Shown here piece after piece: positions 63,910-64,000 of a DNA stretch of 64,000 nucleotides. Position 1 is the first letter of the stretch, and each line of letters opens with the position of its first letter. The notes under the pieces were generated by a model. It did not search any database and was not told where the DNA came from. It was given only the letters and a program-made list of their open reading frames with translations. Made by a program: the position numbers and the translations under genes. Origin of the DNA: Paracoccus alcaliphilus (GTDB taxonomy: Bacteria > Pseudomonadota > Alphaproteobacteria > Rhodobacterales > Rhodobacteraceae); the NCBI RefSeq assembly GCF_028553725.1, contig NZ_CP067124.1:186001-250000 (forward strand), given 5' to 3'.

Positions 63910-64000
63910 CAGCGACTTTTTTTATAGGTGAACCCAAGCCGCGACAGCAGACTGGCAATGGACGAGTGATGGACACGAACGCCTTCCGCTGCGACCAGCG
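63879..64000 (-). CDS. IS630 transposase, N-terminal frame (orfA), copy 3, partial
   Basis: Only the last 40 codons are present (VRVHHSSIASLLSRLGFTYK), including the A7 slippage run. Confidence 0.8.
   Translation of the reverse strand, partial: LVAAEGVRVHHSSIASLLSRLGFTYKKSRWWPPNAVVPG

Larger units (their letters stand above)
63294..64000 (-). mobile_element. IS630-family insertion sequence, copy 3, runs off the right edge
   Basis: Begins AAGCATTTCT after TA (63292-63293) in the opposite orientation to copies 1 and 2. Only the right-hand two-thirds is in the window. Confidence 0.9.

Noticed and set aside
1..64000. CRISPR arrays, toxin-antitoxin pairs, restriction-modification genes and retrons were looked for.
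   Set aside because: No repeat-spacer pattern and no recognisable domains of these systems were found on either strand.

Overview
The window is high-GC alphaproteobacterial chromosome of the Rhodobacteraceae, most likely Paracoccus or a close relative. The assignment rests on a nosRZDFYLX nitrous oxide reductase cluster beside pseudoazurin and aa3 oxidase subunit I, on the infA-maf-RNase E/G-yacG block, and on CarD, NDUFS4-like and ScfR-type proteins typical of this family. No rRNA operon, replication origin or CRISPR array was seen.

Layout. 1-3524: a gamma-glutamylation/polyamine-type amine catabolism operon (FAD oxidoreductase, glutamine-synthetase-like ligase, class I amidotransferase) divergent from a class V aminotransferase. 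3573-10710: pheT, a secreted PPC-repeat protein, a TM2 protein and the unsaturated fatty acid genes fabA-fabB-fabI. 10813-17659: an alpha/beta hydrolase, an ScfR-type regulator, a stand-alone receiver, a small membrane protein, an SLC5 transporter fused to a histidine kinase, and an orphan FliM/FliN-like protein; this looks like a short-chain fatty acid or acetate sensing locus. 17791-19998: infA, maf, RNase E/G, yacG and tRNA-Phe.

20079-36633: a broken tyrosine recombinase at the 3' side of tRNA-Phe (interrupted by an IS630-family element and frameshifted), then the denitrification block: nosX, L, Y, F, D, Z, R, a DNR/FNR-type regulator, pseudoazurin, ctaD, an ECF sigma factor, an AhpD-like protein and a small secreted protein. 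A second IS630 copy in the same orientation closes the block. The regulator, pseudoazurin and Nos proteins fit one pathway: electrons reach NosZ through a cupredoxin, and NosRDFYLX mature and energise NosZ.

37003-53349: housekeeping genes (MYG1-like, NDUFS4-like, carD, fdxA, S4 protein, SUV3-like helicase, TPR, SCP2, lysophospholipase-like hydrolase, degenerate receiver, YqjD/YqjE-like pair, Hint protein, rpmG, rnpB, AmpD-like amidase, gatA, gatC, AEC permease, tRNA-Glu).

53350-64000: a graveyard of integrated elements. It holds a 5'-truncated integrase at tRNA-Glu, a truncated IS903-group (IS5 family) element, a frameshifted phage portal fragment joined to a second integrase fragment, a tRNA-Arg 3'-end attachment-site remnant, small phage genes, a holin-like protein, an endolysin split by an in-frame amber codon, a degenerate small-gene duplication, an asparagine-synthase-like gene split by a complete IS903-group element with a 9-bp target duplication, and a third IS630 copy leaving the window. 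Several phage genes here are preceded by the same arrangement of terminator hairpin, T-run and ribosome binding site.

No complete, clearly novel defence or biosynthetic system is visible. The most interesting leads are the ScfR/SLC5-kinase/receiver/FliM-like locus, the hairpin-led phage lysis genes, and the IS630-bracketed denitrification block.
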